Positions 1 through 8,212 of a DNA stretch of 64,000 nt are shown here, one piece after another (the stretch's first letter is position 1; every line of letters starts with the position of its first letter). Location: positions 33,654 through 97,653 of the forward strand of contig NZ_CANLSZ010000009.1 in the NCBI RefSeq assembly GCF_947493765.1, written 5' to 3'. This stretch comes from an uncultured Arthrobacter sp. (GTDB lineage: Bacteria; Actinomycetota; Actinomycetes; Actinomycetales; Micrococcaceae). Under the pieces are notes generated by a model. The model was not told where the DNA came from. It searched no databases and saw nothing but the letters and a program-made list of their open reading frames with translations. The position numbers and the translations under genes were made by a program.

Positions 1-31
1 TAAACGGGGAGCACCGCTGGTTCCCGCCTGT

Positions 32-871
32 ATGACTACATCACCGATTCTCACGTTCAACGACGGCCACACCATCCCCCAGCTCGGGTACGGCGTGTGG
101 CAGGTCGAGGACAACGTCGCCGAGGATGTCGTGGGCAAGGCCTTCAAGACCGGCTACCGCCACATCGACACCGCGAAGATCTACGGGAACGAGGGTGGCG
201 TGGGCCGCGCCATCGCCTCCTCGGGTCTCAGCCATGACGACATGTTCATCACCACCAAGCTGTGGAACTCGGACCAGGGCTATGAGAGCACCCTCAAGGC
301 GTTCGAGGAATCCATGGACCTCCTCGGACTCGAGACCCTCGATCTGTACCTGATCCACTGGCTGCAGCCCAAGCAGCACAAGTACCTGGACACCTGGAAG
401 GCGCTCATCGAGCTGCAGAAGCAGGGTCGCGTCCGGAGCATCGGCGTCTCGAACTTCACCCTGGAGACCCTCAGCGAGATCATCCGGGAGACCGGTGTGG
501 TCCCGGCGATCCACCAGGTGGAGACCCACCCCTACTTCAACCAGTCCGAACTCCGTGCGTTCGAGGCCGAGAAGGGCATCCTGCACGAGGCGTACTCGCC
601 CATCGGGTCCGGCAAGGGACTGCTCGACGACGCCGTGCTGCAGGACATCGCCTCGAAGCGGAACGCCTCGCCCGCGCAGGTGGTGCTCGCCTGGCACCTC
701 GCGCTCGGCAACGTGGTCATCCCGAAGTCCGTCACGGAATCGCGGATCGTCGAGAACTGGGAAGCCCTCGACGTGAAGCTCGAGGACGAGGACATCGAGG
801 CCATCAACAACCTCGACAAGGGCGCCGAGGGGCGCATCGGCGCGGATCCGGCAACGTCCGACTTCGCCTGA
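32..871 (+). CDS. Aldo/keto reductase
   Basis: NAD(P)H-dependent carbonyl reductase of the aldo/keto reductase superfamily, cytosolic, 279 aa, the usual length. The catalytic tetrad is visible as Asp46 (GYRHIDTAKIYGNE), Tyr51, Lys76 (ITTKLWN) and His109 (LYLIHW); the family signature GVSNF and the C-terminal cofactor-binding IPKSV segment are also present. The closest general type is the 2,5-diketo-gluconate reductase-like group; the physiological substrate cannot be told from sequence. No good Shine-Dalgarno lies just before the ATG (GGGGAG is about 20 bases away), so the message may be leaderless, or the true 5' context lies outside the window. It ends 80 bases before the convergent fliW and is followed by a strong hairpin, so it is unlikely to belong to the flagellar system. 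Confidence 0.95.
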   Translation: MTTSPILTFNDGHTIPQLGYGVWQVEDNVAEDVVGKAFKTGYRHIDTAKIYGNEGGVGRAIASSGLSHDDMFITTKLWNSDQGYESTLKAFEESMDLLGLETLDLYLIHWLQPKQHKYLDTWKALIELQKQGRVRSIGVSNFTLETLSEIIRETGVVPAIHQVETHPYFNQSELRAFEAEKGILHEAYSPIGSGKGLLDDAVLQDIASKRNASPAQVVLAWHLALGNVVIPKSVTESRIVENWEALDVKLEDEDIEAINNLDKGAEGRIGADPATSDFA

Positions 872-910
872 GCAGACCCCTGGGGCCGCCGGTCTCGCAC
901 AGGAACTGAC

Positions 911-940
911 AGAACCGCCCGGTGGCCACCGGGCGGTTCT
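911..940. terminator. Perfect 15-bp hairpin between AKR and fliW
   Basis: AGAACCGCCCGGTGG is followed immediately by its exact reverse complement, giving a perfect 30-base palindrome between two convergent genes. It can serve as a bidirectional terminator; there is only a very short pyrimidine run (TTCTTCC) on the plus side. Confidence 0.75.
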
Positions 941-952
941 TCCGTCTGACCC

Positions 953-1324
953 TCAGGCCGCCTGCGCCAGAGCCGCCCGCAGCGGGTAGTCGCCACTCTC
1001 GAGGATCAGTTGGGCGCAGTGACCGGTGGCCGGATCGAGCACGATCGGGGCGGCCAGGTTCACCGTGGTGCCTCCGGCGCCGGGATTGGCGACCACGAAC
1101 AGGTGTGCGTCCGGCACGTCCGGACCGAGCGCCTCGCGCTGGGCGTCGGAGAAGCGCGGACTGTAGTGGGGCACGTAGGTCGCTGCGTCGAGGAGGAACA
1201 GGCGTACCTCCGGCCGCTCGGCCGAGGCGAGGGTGAACAGGCCCTCGGCGCCGCTGACCTGTTCCAGGCGGAAGTCCTTGAAGGGCGCCAGCCCGGGAGG
1301 CGGCGTGAGGAAGGTGGCCCTCAT
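953..1324 (-). CDS. fliW: Flagellar assembly factor FliW
   Basis: FliW binds flagellin and also binds CsrA, relieving CsrA repression of flagellin translation. The 123-aa protein is slightly shorter than Bacillus FliW (about 143 aa) because the first beta strand is reduced. The family core is clear: the Leu-Phe-Leu-Leu-Asp strand, the FVVANPG segment, and TTVNLAAPIVLDPATGHCAQ, which matches the conserved 'TVNLxAPIVIN' block. The ATG overlaps the flgL stop (ATGA), so it is translationally coupled as the last gene of flgN-flgK-flgL-fliW. csrA lies at the far end of the same cluster (33.2 kb), which supports a FliW-CsrA switch here. Confidence 0.9.
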   Translation of the reverse strand: MRATFLTPPPGLAPFKDFRLEQVSGAEGLFTLASAERPEVRLFLLDAATYVPHYSPRFSDAQREALGPDVPDAHLFVVANPGAGGTTVNLAAPIVLDPATGHCAQLILESGDYPLRAALAQAA

Positions 1325-2196
1325 CGCAGGAAATCCAGCAGGGAGGGCTGCAGCACGCGGGCCGAGACGGCGAGTGCGCTCTGGTAGGCCGTCTCCTGCA
1401 TCTTGAGGTCGAGGATCACGGAGGCGAGATCCACCTCCTCCACCGCTGCGCGCCGCCCCTCGAGAGCCAGGGAGGCGTCGGCCACGCTCTCCTTCGCCGT
1501 CAGCAGGCGCGCGTGCCGCGCGCCGATCTCGCTGTGCTCGGTGGTCACCGCCTTGATGCGCTCCTGGAGGGCGGCGAGGTGCACGGAGACGTCCTTGCCG
1601 TCACGCAGGTCTGCCGCGATGCCGTCCAGCAGCGTGAACACGGACGCGCCGCCGCTGCCGAACACCGAGGCGCCGTCGGCGTCCACCCGGACGGTCTCGT
1701 CCGCGCCCAGCCGGCGTTCCACTGTCCCTCCGCCCGCGAAGGTCAGATCGGCCTTCAGCGCCTGGGCCGTATCGGCGTTACCGGCGAAGAGGAAGCGGCC
1801 GGAGTAGGTGGCATTGGCCTGCGTCACGAGTTCGCTGCGCAGGGAATCGATATTGTGCGCGAGCGCATCGCGGGCTGCGGGGTTGAGGGCCGAGTTCGAC
1901 CCCTGCAGCGTCAGTTCGTTCGCCCGGTCGAGTGCCCGCTTCGTGGTCGTCATGACGCTGTCGAGCTGGGAGAGCCACCCTTCCCCGTTGGAGATGTTCC
2001 GGGCGTACTGTTCGTTCGCCCGCAGCTCTCCCCGGACCCGCAGTGATTCGGCGGCTGCCGCAGGGTCGTCCGACGGGCGGTTGATGGCACGCTGGCTGGA
2101 GGCCTTGTCCTGGAGTTCGGCGAGGCGGGCGAGATTCGTCTGCAGGGAGCGCTGCGCTCCGTACTGCATGGTCTGCTGGGTGACGCGAGTGATCAT
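1321..2196 (-). CDS. flgL: Flagellar hook-associated protein 3 (hook-filament junction)
   Basis: FlgL (HAP3) joins the hook-associated FlgK to the flagellin filament outside the cell. The protein has 291 aa with the flagellin-like N-terminal helical region (MITRVTQQTMQYGAQ, then the INRPSDDPAAAAES signature) and a flagellin-like C-terminal helix ending in PSLLDFLR. The middle is a short variable domain. The start has a GGAAGG ribosome site 12 bases downstream of the flgK stop. It sits between flgK and fliW on the minus strand, the common Gram-positive order. Confidence 0.95.
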   Translation of the reverse strand: MITRVTQQTMQYGAQRSLQTNLARLAELQDKASSQRAINRPSDDPAAAAESLRVRGELRANEQYARNISNGEGWLSQLDSVMTTTKRALDRANELTLQGSNSALNPAARDALAHNIDSLRSELVTQANATYSGRFLFAGNADTAQALKADLTFAGGGTVERRLGADETVRVDADGASVFGSGGASVFTLLDGIAADLRDGKDVSVHLAALQERIKAVTTEHSEIGARHARLLTAKESVADASLALEGRRAAVEEVDLASVILDLKMQETAYQSALAVSARVLQPSLLDFLR

Positions 2197-2208
2197 GATG
2201 GCCTTCCG

Positions 2209-3594
2209 CTACCGTCCGACGATTCCCATGCGATTGATGAGGACATCGAGCATCTCGTCGATGGCGGTCATCACGCGCGCGGCGCCCTGATAGGCGTGCT
2301 GATATTCGAGCAGCTTGACCTGCTCCTCGTCCATGCTGACAGAGGTGGCGCCGAGCTGCTGGCGGAGGGCGGAGGTCGCGGAGACCTCGGCGAGGGCATT
2401 GCCCTGCAGCTCCGAGCGTGCAGCGGCACCGAGACCCGTGACGAAGCCGTTCCACTCGGCGTCGGGTGAGTCGGAGCCCGAGCCGATCCTGCTGATCGCA
2501 TCCGCCATGGATCCGTCGTAGGCGCTGGCCCCGGCCGCTCTCGCCGCGAGCTCCGTGGGTCTCGTCGGTACGACCGTCAGCGACGCGGCGGGCCGAGTCC
2601 CGTCGAGGGCGAAGAACGGGCCCTGGCCGGCTTCGGCGTACCCGGCGTTGACCTTGTCGGCGAGGGAGCGGGCGAAGTCGTCGTAGCCCCTGGCGGCCTC
2701 GGCGAGGACGCCGCCGTCGTCGGCGGGAGCCAGCAGGGAGAGCGTCGCCGCGATCTCTCCGCTCTCGATCCCGGCCGGGACGCCCGGACGGTGGGTCCAC
2801 TCGACGCCGACGCCGCCGTTGGCTGCGAGCTGCCGGGGTCCGGTGACCTGGAGGGCCTTGGACGTGGTGCCGGAGACCAGGGGATTGCCCGCCAGGAGGA
2901 CGTCGGCCGTACCATCGGCGTTGTCGCGGACCGTGGCACCGGTCAGGCCGGCGAGATTCGCCGTGAGCTGGGTCCTGCGGTCGACGAGCTCGTTGGGGGA
3001 CGTCCCGGAGGTGACGGCGGAGCGGATCTGCCGGTTCAGCTCGGCCACCTGGGACGCGGCCTCGTTGACCTCGGTCACGAGACCCTCGGCCGATGACCTT
3101 GCCGCGGCCCACTGCGCTTCGATCTCGCGGTGGCCGGAGGCGATGCGTGAGGTGAGCTGTCCTGCGACGGAGAGCAGGGACGACGCCGGGGCGGACTTGT
3201 CCGGGTTGATGGACAGGTCCTGCCACCCCGCCCAGAAGTCCTGGAGCGACGCCGAGATGCCGTTCCTACCCGGCTCCCGGAGGGTGTCCTCGAGTGCGGA
3301 GAAGGCCTGGGCGCGCACCGCGGTGTAGCCGGCGGCCCCGGCCGTGGTGCGCACGCGTGCTTCGAGATGGGCGTCGCCGAGCCGCGCGATGCCCTGCGTC
3401 AGCACACCTTCGCCCACGCGGGCGCCCGTCGCGAACATGGAGGGTCGGGCAGGGGCTGCCGAGGAGGTCTCGAGGCGTTGCCGGGTGTATCCCTGGGTGG
3501 TGGCGTTGGCGATGTTCTGCCCGGTCACGTCGAGGCCCGCGCGTGCCGCGGCGAGACCGGAATAGGCTGTGGAGATTCCGCTGAAAGTGCTCAT
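2209..3594 (-). CDS. flgK: Flagellar hook-associated protein 1
   Basis: FlgK (HAP1) is secreted through the flagellar export apparatus and forms the first junction ring on the hook. The 461-aa protein begins MSTFSGISTAYSGLAAARAG, the rod/hook/HAP N-terminal motif, followed by the GQNIANATTQGYTRQ signature of axial proteins. The C-terminus has the matching helical segment with SVSMDEEQVKLLEYQHAYQG. The ATG lies eight bases after the flgN stop and the Shine-Dalgarno is weak, so translation probably depends on coupling to flgN, its export chaperone. Confidence 0.96.
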   Translation of the reverse strand: MSTFSGISTAYSGLAAARAGLDVTGQNIANATTQGYTRQRLETSSAAPARPSMFATGARVGEGVLTQGIARLGDAHLEARVRTTAGAAGYTAVRAQAFSALEDTLREPGRNGISASLQDFWAGWQDLSINPDKSAPASSLLSVAGQLTSRIASGHREIEAQWAAARSSAEGLVTEVNEAASQVAELNRQIRSAVTSGTSPNELVDRRTQLTANLAGLTGATVRDNADGTADVLLAGNPLVSGTTSKALQVTGPRQLAANGGVGVEWTHRPGVPAGIESGEIAATLSLLAPADDGGVLAEAARGYDDFARSLADKVNAGYAEAGQGPFFALDGTRPAASLTVVPTRPTELAARAAGASAYDGSMADAISRIGSGSDSPDAEWNGFVTGLGAAARSELQGNALAEVSATSALRQQLGATSVSMDEEQVKLLEYQHAYQGAARVMTAIDEMLDVLINRMGIVGR

Positions 3595-3601
3595 GGTCCG
3601 G

Positions 3602-4087
3602 CTACAGATCCTTGTTGAGGAGGGTCGGATGGCCGCTGCCCAGGGCGGAGGCGCCGTCGGCCGCGTAGGTGCCGGGACCGGTGCCGATCCCCGCCAGGGT
3701 CTCCTGGGTGGAGCGGCTGGCCGCCTTGAGGAAGTGCTGGTTGCTGTCGCGCAGTGCGACGATCTGCGCCACGAGCGCCGTCATGGCCTGGAGGTGGGCG
3801 GTGAGCAGTTCCCCCCAGGGCCCTGCGGGTGCCGAGAGCGCCAGCTCGCGCAGGGTGGCGCCGTCGTCGATCCCCCAGTCCGTGGCGACGGCCGAGCCGT
3901 GCACGGCGCGGGCGAGGCCGGTGTCGCGGAGGCGCTGGAGGACCTGCTCCACCTCGCTGGTGGCATGGTGCAGCCAGCGGCTGTTGCCGGAGGTCAGCAG
4001 GAGCTGTTCTTCCTCGAGCTTGAAGACGAGGAGTTCCAGAAGTTGGCGCTCCTGCCAGAGCAGGGTGGACAGGTCCTGGGCGCTCAC
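3602..4087 (-). CDS. flgN: FlgN-type flagellar export chaperone
   Basis: Cytoplasmic chaperone that delivers FlgK and FlgL to the export gate. The 161-aa product is helical, starts VSAQDLSTLLWQERQLLELL and contains heptad-like Leu/Glu spacing, with the 'Leu...Glu...Leu...Gln' pattern of FlgN in the first 50 residues. The start is taken as GTG at 4087 because a strong GGAGGTGG ribosome site lies just upstream; a much longer open frame continues upstream but runs into the divergent MarR gene. A CTTAC-N16-CCGATAG promoter lies about 45 bases upstream. Identification rests on position before flgK as well as on sequence. Confidence 0.85.
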   Translation of the reverse strand: MSAQDLSTLLWQERQLLELLVFKLEEEQLLLTSGNSRWLHHATSEVEQVLQRLRDTGLARAVHGSAVATDWGIDDGATLRELALSAPAGPWGELLTAHLQAMTALVAQIVALRDSNQHFLKAASRSTQETLAGIGTGPGTYAADGASALGSGHPTLLNKDL

Positions 4088-4133
4088 GGTGCCACCTCCT
4101 CTCCGGGGTTGTGAACGGGTGGATTCGTCGGAA

Positions 4134-4161
4134 CTATCGGCACCGCCCGTCGCGCTGTAAG
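4134..4161 (-). promoter_or_regulatory. Sigma-28-like promoter of flgN-flgK-flgL-fliW
   Basis: Read on the minus strand: CTTAC (4161-4157), 16-base spacer, CCGATAG then T (4140-4133). The same pair occurs before fliC, flgB and fliM, and the -10 part resembles the FliA/WhiG consensus GCCGATAA. Promoter activity is inferred from this recurrence. Confidence 0.75.
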
Positions 4162-4225
4162 TGGTGCCTGCGAGCAGCCCCCGCTCGACGTCGACATCCC
4201 GCTCAGCAGGCAATGGCCTGCAGCC

Positions 4226-4250
4226 GTTTACTGTCTTCAGGACAGTAAAC
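4226..4250. promoter_or_regulatory. Palindromic operator upstream of marR-type gene
   Basis: GTTTACTGTC and its exact reverse complement GACAGTAAAC are separated by five bases (TTCAG). A perfect 10-bp dyad 35 bases before a MarR-family start, with a TAGACT -10-like element at 4254-4259, is typical of an autoregulatory MarR operator. The site also lies between the divergent flgN promoter and the regulator. Confidence 0.8.
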
Positions 4251-4285
4251 GCGGTAGACTGATGGTTCGACGACAGGGAGTGGAC

Positions 4286-4801
4286 ATGAGTTCCGATGCG
4301 ACGACGGCACCGCCGGACGTTGTGGCGCCCGACGTCGGAGCGCCGCTCGGGTACCGCTCGGCGGGCCTCGCGGCGATGCTCGAGGTCTTCGCCCTGTGGG
4401 GATCCAGCGACTTCATCACCACCCTCACCGACGATGCCGCTCCCGGGATGGATGCCGGCTCCGTCACGGCGCTGACGCTGCTCGGCAGACATGGCGCACT
4501 GCGTCCCTCGGCGCTCGCCCGGAAGCTCCGCATGGGAGCCTCCAACGTCAGCAAGATCATGCGCCGTCTGGGTCAGGACAACCTGATCGAGCGGAGTGCC
4601 GACGCCGCTGACGGCCGCGCCGGGCTTCTCCGCCTGACAGATCGGGGCCAGGGGGTCGTGGCGGGACTCGTCGACGCCGGCGATCGGATGATGCACGCCA
4701 TCCAGGCCGAGTGGACCCAGGCCGAACGCGACACCTTCGCCCAGCTGCTCACCAGATTCCACACCGATGCCCTGCGCTTCGGCGCGGCGCAGAACACCTA
4801 G
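4286..4801 (+). CDS. MarR-family transcriptional regulator
   Basis: DNA-binding winged-helix regulator, 171 aa. The central region shows the MarR pattern: LTLLGRHGALRPSALARKL (helix 2), GASNVSKIMRRLGQDNLIER (recognition helix), then the wing with RSADAADGRAGLLRLTDRG, where Asp-Gly-Arg is the conserved wing motif. The start is placed at the second ATG (4286) because AGGGAG lies at proper distance; an in-frame ATG at 4262 would begin close to the operator. The gene is followed after 10 bases by a short-chain dehydrogenase, so the two are probably one operon controlled through the palindrome at 4226-4250. The ligand is unknown; a substrate of the dehydrogenase is a reasonable guess. Confidence 0.9.
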   Translation: MSSDATTAPPDVVAPDVGAPLGYRSAGLAAMLEVFALWGSSDFITTLTDDAAPGMDAGSVTALTLLGRHGALRPSALARKLRMGASNVSKIMRRLGQDNLIERSADAADGRAGLLRLTDRGQGVVAGLVDAGDRMMHAIQAEWTQAERDTFAQLLTRFHTDALRFGAAQNT

Positions 4802-4811
4802 GAGACACATC

Positions 4812-5588
4812 ATGACCCGCACCTACGTAGTCACCGGAGCCGGCTCCGGCATCGGCGAAGCCACCACCATCCGCCTGCGCGAGGACGGGCACCGCGTGAT
4901 CGGCGTCGATCTCCGCGGAGCGGACATCACCGCCGATCTGAGTACCGAGGAGGGCCGCGCCGGGATGGCCAGGGAAGTCGCACGGCTCAGCGACGGGTCC
5001 ATCGACGCCGTCCTCGCCGTGGCCGGGATGAACGCACCCATCCCGGCGACGGTCCTGGTGAACTACTTCGGGGCAGTCGCCACCCTGGAGTCCCTCCAGC
5101 CCCTGATGAAGGGCTCGGATGCACCACGGGCAGCGGCGGTCGCCTCGATGGCCTCCCTGCAGCCCCACGACACCGCCCTGCTCGAGGCCTGCCTCGGCGG
5201 GGACGAGGCCGCAGCACTGGCGCGGGCGCAGGAACTGGCCGACGACGGCAACGGGTACCAGATCTACTCCACCAGCAAGCAGGCACTCGCCCGCTGGATC
5301 CGGCTGAACGCCCCGACCGAGTCGTGGGCCGGGGCGGACATCCCCCTGAACGCGATCGCGCCGGCGGTGGTCCTCACCCCCATGACGGCGGAGCTCGTCA
5401 GCACCGAGGCCGGCCGCGCACAGCTCGACAAGCAGGTGCCCATGCCCCTCAACGGGCCCTTCCCTCCCGAGACGGCGGCGGCGTTGCTCACCTGGCTCAC
5501 CGGCGAGGAGAACACGCACCTCTGCGGGCAGGTCATCTTCCTCGACGGTGGCTACGACGCCGTGACGCGCCGGGACAGCACCTGGTGA
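4812..5588 (+). CDS. Short-chain dehydrogenase, 3-alpha-hydroxysteroid dehydrogenase-like
   Basis: NAD(P)-dependent SDR oxidoreductase, 258 aa. It has the nucleotide-binding TGAGSGIG at residues 8-15, a catalytic Ser near 112-115 and the YSTSK active-site motif (Tyr152, Lys156). An extra stretch between the Ser and Tyr (about residues 120-148, LLEACLGGDEAAALARAQEL) corresponds to the insertion seen in Comamonas-type 3-alpha-hydroxysteroid dehydrogenase/carbonyl reductase. The start has AGGAGAC right after the marR stop. Substrate specificity is inferred only at the subfamily level. The marR-SDR pair lies between two flagellar transcription units and has no evident link to motility. Confidence 0.9.
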   Translation: MTRTYVVTGAGSGIGEATTIRLREDGHRVIGVDLRGADITADLSTEEGRAGMAREVARLSDGSIDAVLAVAGMNAPIPATVLVNYFGAVATLESLQPLMKGSDAPRAAAVASMASLQPHDTALLEACLGGDEAAALARAQELADDGNGYQIYSTSKQALARWIRLNAPTESWAGADIPLNAIAPAVVLTPMTAELVSTEAGRAQLDKQVPMPLNGPFPPETAAALLTWLTGEENTHLCGQVIFLDGGYDAVTRRDSTW

Positions 5589-5668
5589 TCCTGACCCGGG
5601 ACGGCCTGCTCAGGCGGGCTGCCCCGGCACACCGGTGCTGATCGCGGAGGCCGCGGTCCGCGTACGGT

Positions 5669-7960
5669 TCAGGGCAAGTCCGGTTGCAGGTCCGGGTGCA
5701 GAGGCGCGACGGCCACGAGTGCGTCGGGGGTGCGGGCGGCGGTGAGCCAGGGAACGACGGCGACGGCGGGCAGCGGCCGGGTGAAGTGGAAGCCCTGCGC
5801 GAGATCGCAGCCCATCGCCCGCAGCTCCAGTCGGGTCTCCTCGTTGTCCACGCCCTCGGCGACCACGCGCAGATCCAGGCTGTGGGCCAGTTCCACGATC
5901 GAGGACACCAGGCCGAGGGCACGACGGTCGGTGCGCATGTCGGTGATGAAGGAGCGATCGAGCTTGAGTTCGTCGGCCGGGAGATCCCGCAGGTGGGCCA
6001 GCGAGCTGTACCCGGTGCCGAAGTCGTCCACGGAGATCTGGATGCCCGCGGTGCGGAGCTGCTGGAGGATGCCGGAGGTGTAGGCCGGGCTGCTCATCAG
6101 CATGCCCTCGGTGATCTCGAGCATCAGGCACTCGGGCGGCAGGGTGTGCCGCTCGAGGAGTGCCCGGATCTGGCGGGGGAGGCTCTCCTGGATGCCGGAT
6201 CCGGACAGATTCACCGCGACGCTGATCTCGTGGCCCTCGGCCCGCCACTGCGAGACGCGCGCCACCGCCCGCTTGAGTACGAGCGTGGAGAGGTCGGGCA
6301 TCAGCCCGGACTCCTCGGCCAGGGGCAGGAACGACACGGGCGGCAGTTGTCCGAGCACCGGGTGGTTCCACCGGAGCAGGGCCTCCACACTCGTGACGCG
6401 GCCGTCGGCGAGGTGCACCTTGGGCTGGTAGTGCAGTTCGAACTGCTCCTCCACGAGGGCGGTGCGGAGATCGCGCAGCAGCTCGAGCTTCTGCGCGCCG
6501 CCGTCGTCGTCCTCCGCGCTGTAGAGGTGGTGGCCGCTGCGGGTGGATTTGGCGCGGAACATGGAGATGTCGGCCTTGCGCATCAGCAGCGTGATGTCGG
6601 TCCCGTTCTCCGGCGTGCGGGCTATGCCGATGCTCACGCTGAGCTTCAGGGAAGCCGTGCCGATCTCGATCGGGTCCTCGAGGGAGGCTTCCAGCCGGAG
6701 CGCCAGTGAGATGGCCTCCTTCCGGGTTGCACCGTCGAGGAACACGGCGAACTCGTCACCGCCCAGGCGCGCGAGCAGGTCCCCGCTTCTCAGCTGGGCG
6801 GCGAACCGCTCACTGACCCGCACCAGCAGGGCATCCCCGACGGTGTGCCCCAGGGCGTCGTTGACGTCCTTGAAGCGGTCGAGGTCGAGGAAGAGGAGGG
6901 CGCCGGGGCGGCCGGCCCGCAGGCGCCCGGTCAGTTCCGTGACGAGGCCCCGGCGGTTCGGCAGATCCGTCAGTTCGTCCGTGGATGCGAGGACCATGAG
7001 CATCCGGTTCCGGAAAACCAGGGGTACCGCTGCGAGCAGGAGGCTCAGGGCTGCGAGGATCTGGGCGAGGAGCGGGATGGTCAGCTGGCAGCCGATGACC
7101 AGCACGGCGAGTGCCGACGTCGTGGAGACCATGAGGGTGGTCAGGGCCGGCCGGCGGCGGTCCTGCTGCGCCGACGCCGGATCGGCCGCCGCGACGCCGT
7201 CGATCCACGCGGCGATCCCGGTGATCCCCAGGACCCATCCGGCGTCGACGATCGAGCCGACCACATAGGCCTCCCTGTCCAGCGCGAAGGCGATGTCCCC
7301 GGCGCAGAACAGGATCAGTCCGGCGACCAGCAGGGGCCAGCGTGGCCCCAGATCGAGCCCCCGGGAGGCGAGCAGTCCGCCGATGGCCGTGATCAGCAGC
7401 AGATCGAGGAGCGGATAGACCACCGTGGTGACCAGGCCGAAGGTGGTGCCGCCGGCTTCCCCCGCCTGCAGGACGGGCGCGAGGATCAACGCCATGACCG
7501 CTGCCGCAGCGAGTGCTCCCACCATGCTGTCCACCAGCACCGGCCAGGCGACACCCTTGAGCTTGCGGATGGTCAAGGCGAGGGCGCCGAGCATCAGCGG
7601 GTAGAAGGTGGCATGTGCCCCGTCGGCCACGGACAGGACGCCGAGGGAACGCTGTCCGTCCAGCAGCACCAGGTAGGCGATGTCGCCGGCGGTGTAGACC
7701 ACGATGGCGACGGTCCCGAGGACCACCTGCCACTGGGTCAGCCGCGTCCGGGCAACGGCCCGGAGGCACACGGCGACGGCGACCAGCTCGGTGAGGACTC
7801 CCAGCCAGGCGCCGCGCAGGTCCGGGCTGTCCGGATCGCCGATCAGGAGGACCACCCCGGAGACCAGCGCCACGACGCCCAGCGCGATCACCAGACCGGG
7901 GGAGACCCCGGCGCGGCCGGCGTCGTCCCGACCGGCTCCACGGGCACCAGCACCCACCAT
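5669..7960 (-). CDS. Membrane-bound diguanylate cyclase/phosphodiesterase (GGDEF-EAL)
   Basis: Cyclic-di-GMP metabolic enzyme, 763 aa. Residues 1-320 hold about eight to nine hydrophobic segments forming a membrane sensor. A GGDEF domain follows with an intact GGDEF motif at 400-404 and an RxxD inhibitory site (RSGD, 391-394) five residues upstream. The EAL domain starts near 505 with EALLRW (Glu526) and the DDFGTGYSS loop, so both synthesis and hydrolysis motifs look complete. The start is chosen at 7960 after GACGAGGGAG; the open frame extends antisense into the flagellin gene and that extension is not credible. It is divergent from fliC. Control of motility by c-di-GMP is inferred from this position; no PilZ effector is seen in the window. 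Confidence 0.92.
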   Translation of the reverse strand: MVGAGARGAGRDDAGRAGVSPGLVIALGVVALVSGVVLLIGDPDSPDLRGAWLGVLTELVAVAVCLRAVARTRLTQWQVVLGTVAIVVYTAGDIAYLVLLDGQRSLGVLSVADGAHATFYPLMLGALALTIRKLKGVAWPVLVDSMVGALAAAAVMALILAPVLQAGEAGGTTFGLVTTVVYPLLDLLLITAIGGLLASRGLDLGPRWPLLVAGLILFCAGDIAFALDREAYVVGSIVDAGWVLGITGIAAWIDGVAAADPASAQQDRRRPALTTLMVSTTSALAVLVIGCQLTIPLLAQILAALSLLLAAVPLVFRNRMLMVLASTDELTDLPNRRGLVTELTGRLRAGRPGALLFLDLDRFKDVNDALGHTVGDALLVRVSERFAAQLRSGDLLARLGGDEFAVFLDGATRKEAISLALRLEASLEDPIEIGTASLKLSVSIGIARTPENGTDITLLMRKADISMFRAKSTRSGHHLYSAEDDDGGAQKLELLRDLRTALVEEQFELHYQPKVHLADGRVTSVEALLRWNHPVLGQLPPVSFLPLAEESGLMPDLSTLVLKRAVARVSQWRAEGHEISVAVNLSGSGIQESLPRQIRALLERHTLPPECLMLEITEGMLMSSPAYTSGILQQLRTAGIQISVDDFGTGYSSLAHLRDLPADELKLDRSFITDMRTDRRALGLVSSIVELAHSLDLRVVAEGVDNEETRLELRAMGCDLAQGFHFTRPLPAVAVVPWLTAARTPDALVAVAPLHPDLQPDLP

Positions 7961-8123
7961 GCACTCCCTCGTCCACAGGATCAGGAATCTGATCACGACA
8001 GGATGAGCATAGGGCCATGCCCGGCTACCGGGGCCCCGGACGCCCCACTGCGCCCCAACCCACGGCGAAAACTTGGCCGAGCCTGCGTGTGGCGGTCCTG
8101 GAGAAAAATACTTCCACCGATTC

Positions 8124-8152
8124 CTAACACGCCTCGGGGTGCGGACCGATAG
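8124..8152 (+). promoter_or_regulatory. Sigma-28-like promoter of fliC
   Basis: CTAAC at 8124-8128, 17-base spacer, CCGATAG at 8146-8152. It matches the elements before flgN, flgB and fliM. The expected start is near 8159, giving a leader of about 55 bases. Confidence 0.8.
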
Positions 8153-8163
8153 CTCCTGGTGCT

Positions 8164-8205
8164 GGCCCATGGACGGGCCGGCGCAAGCAACCCTTTCACG
8201 GAGGA
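8164..8205 (+). promoter_or_regulatory. Putative CsrA-binding leader of flagellin mRNA
   Basis: A small hairpin with five G-C/C-G pairs (GGCCC 8164-8168, GGGCC 8175-8179) exposes AUGGAC with GGA in the loop. About 20 bases later the Shine-Dalgarno is ACGGAGGA (8198-8205), carrying two further GGA triplets. One GGA hairpin plus one GGA in the ribosome site is the arrangement of the Bacillus hag leader bound by CsrA. csrA and fliW are both present in the window. Binding itself is inferred. Confidence 0.6.
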
Positions 8206-8212
8206 ATACATC

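Noticed and set aside
3602..4822. 406-codon version of FlgN
   Set aside because: The upstream part is antisense to the MarR gene; the GTG at 4087 has a strong ribosome site.
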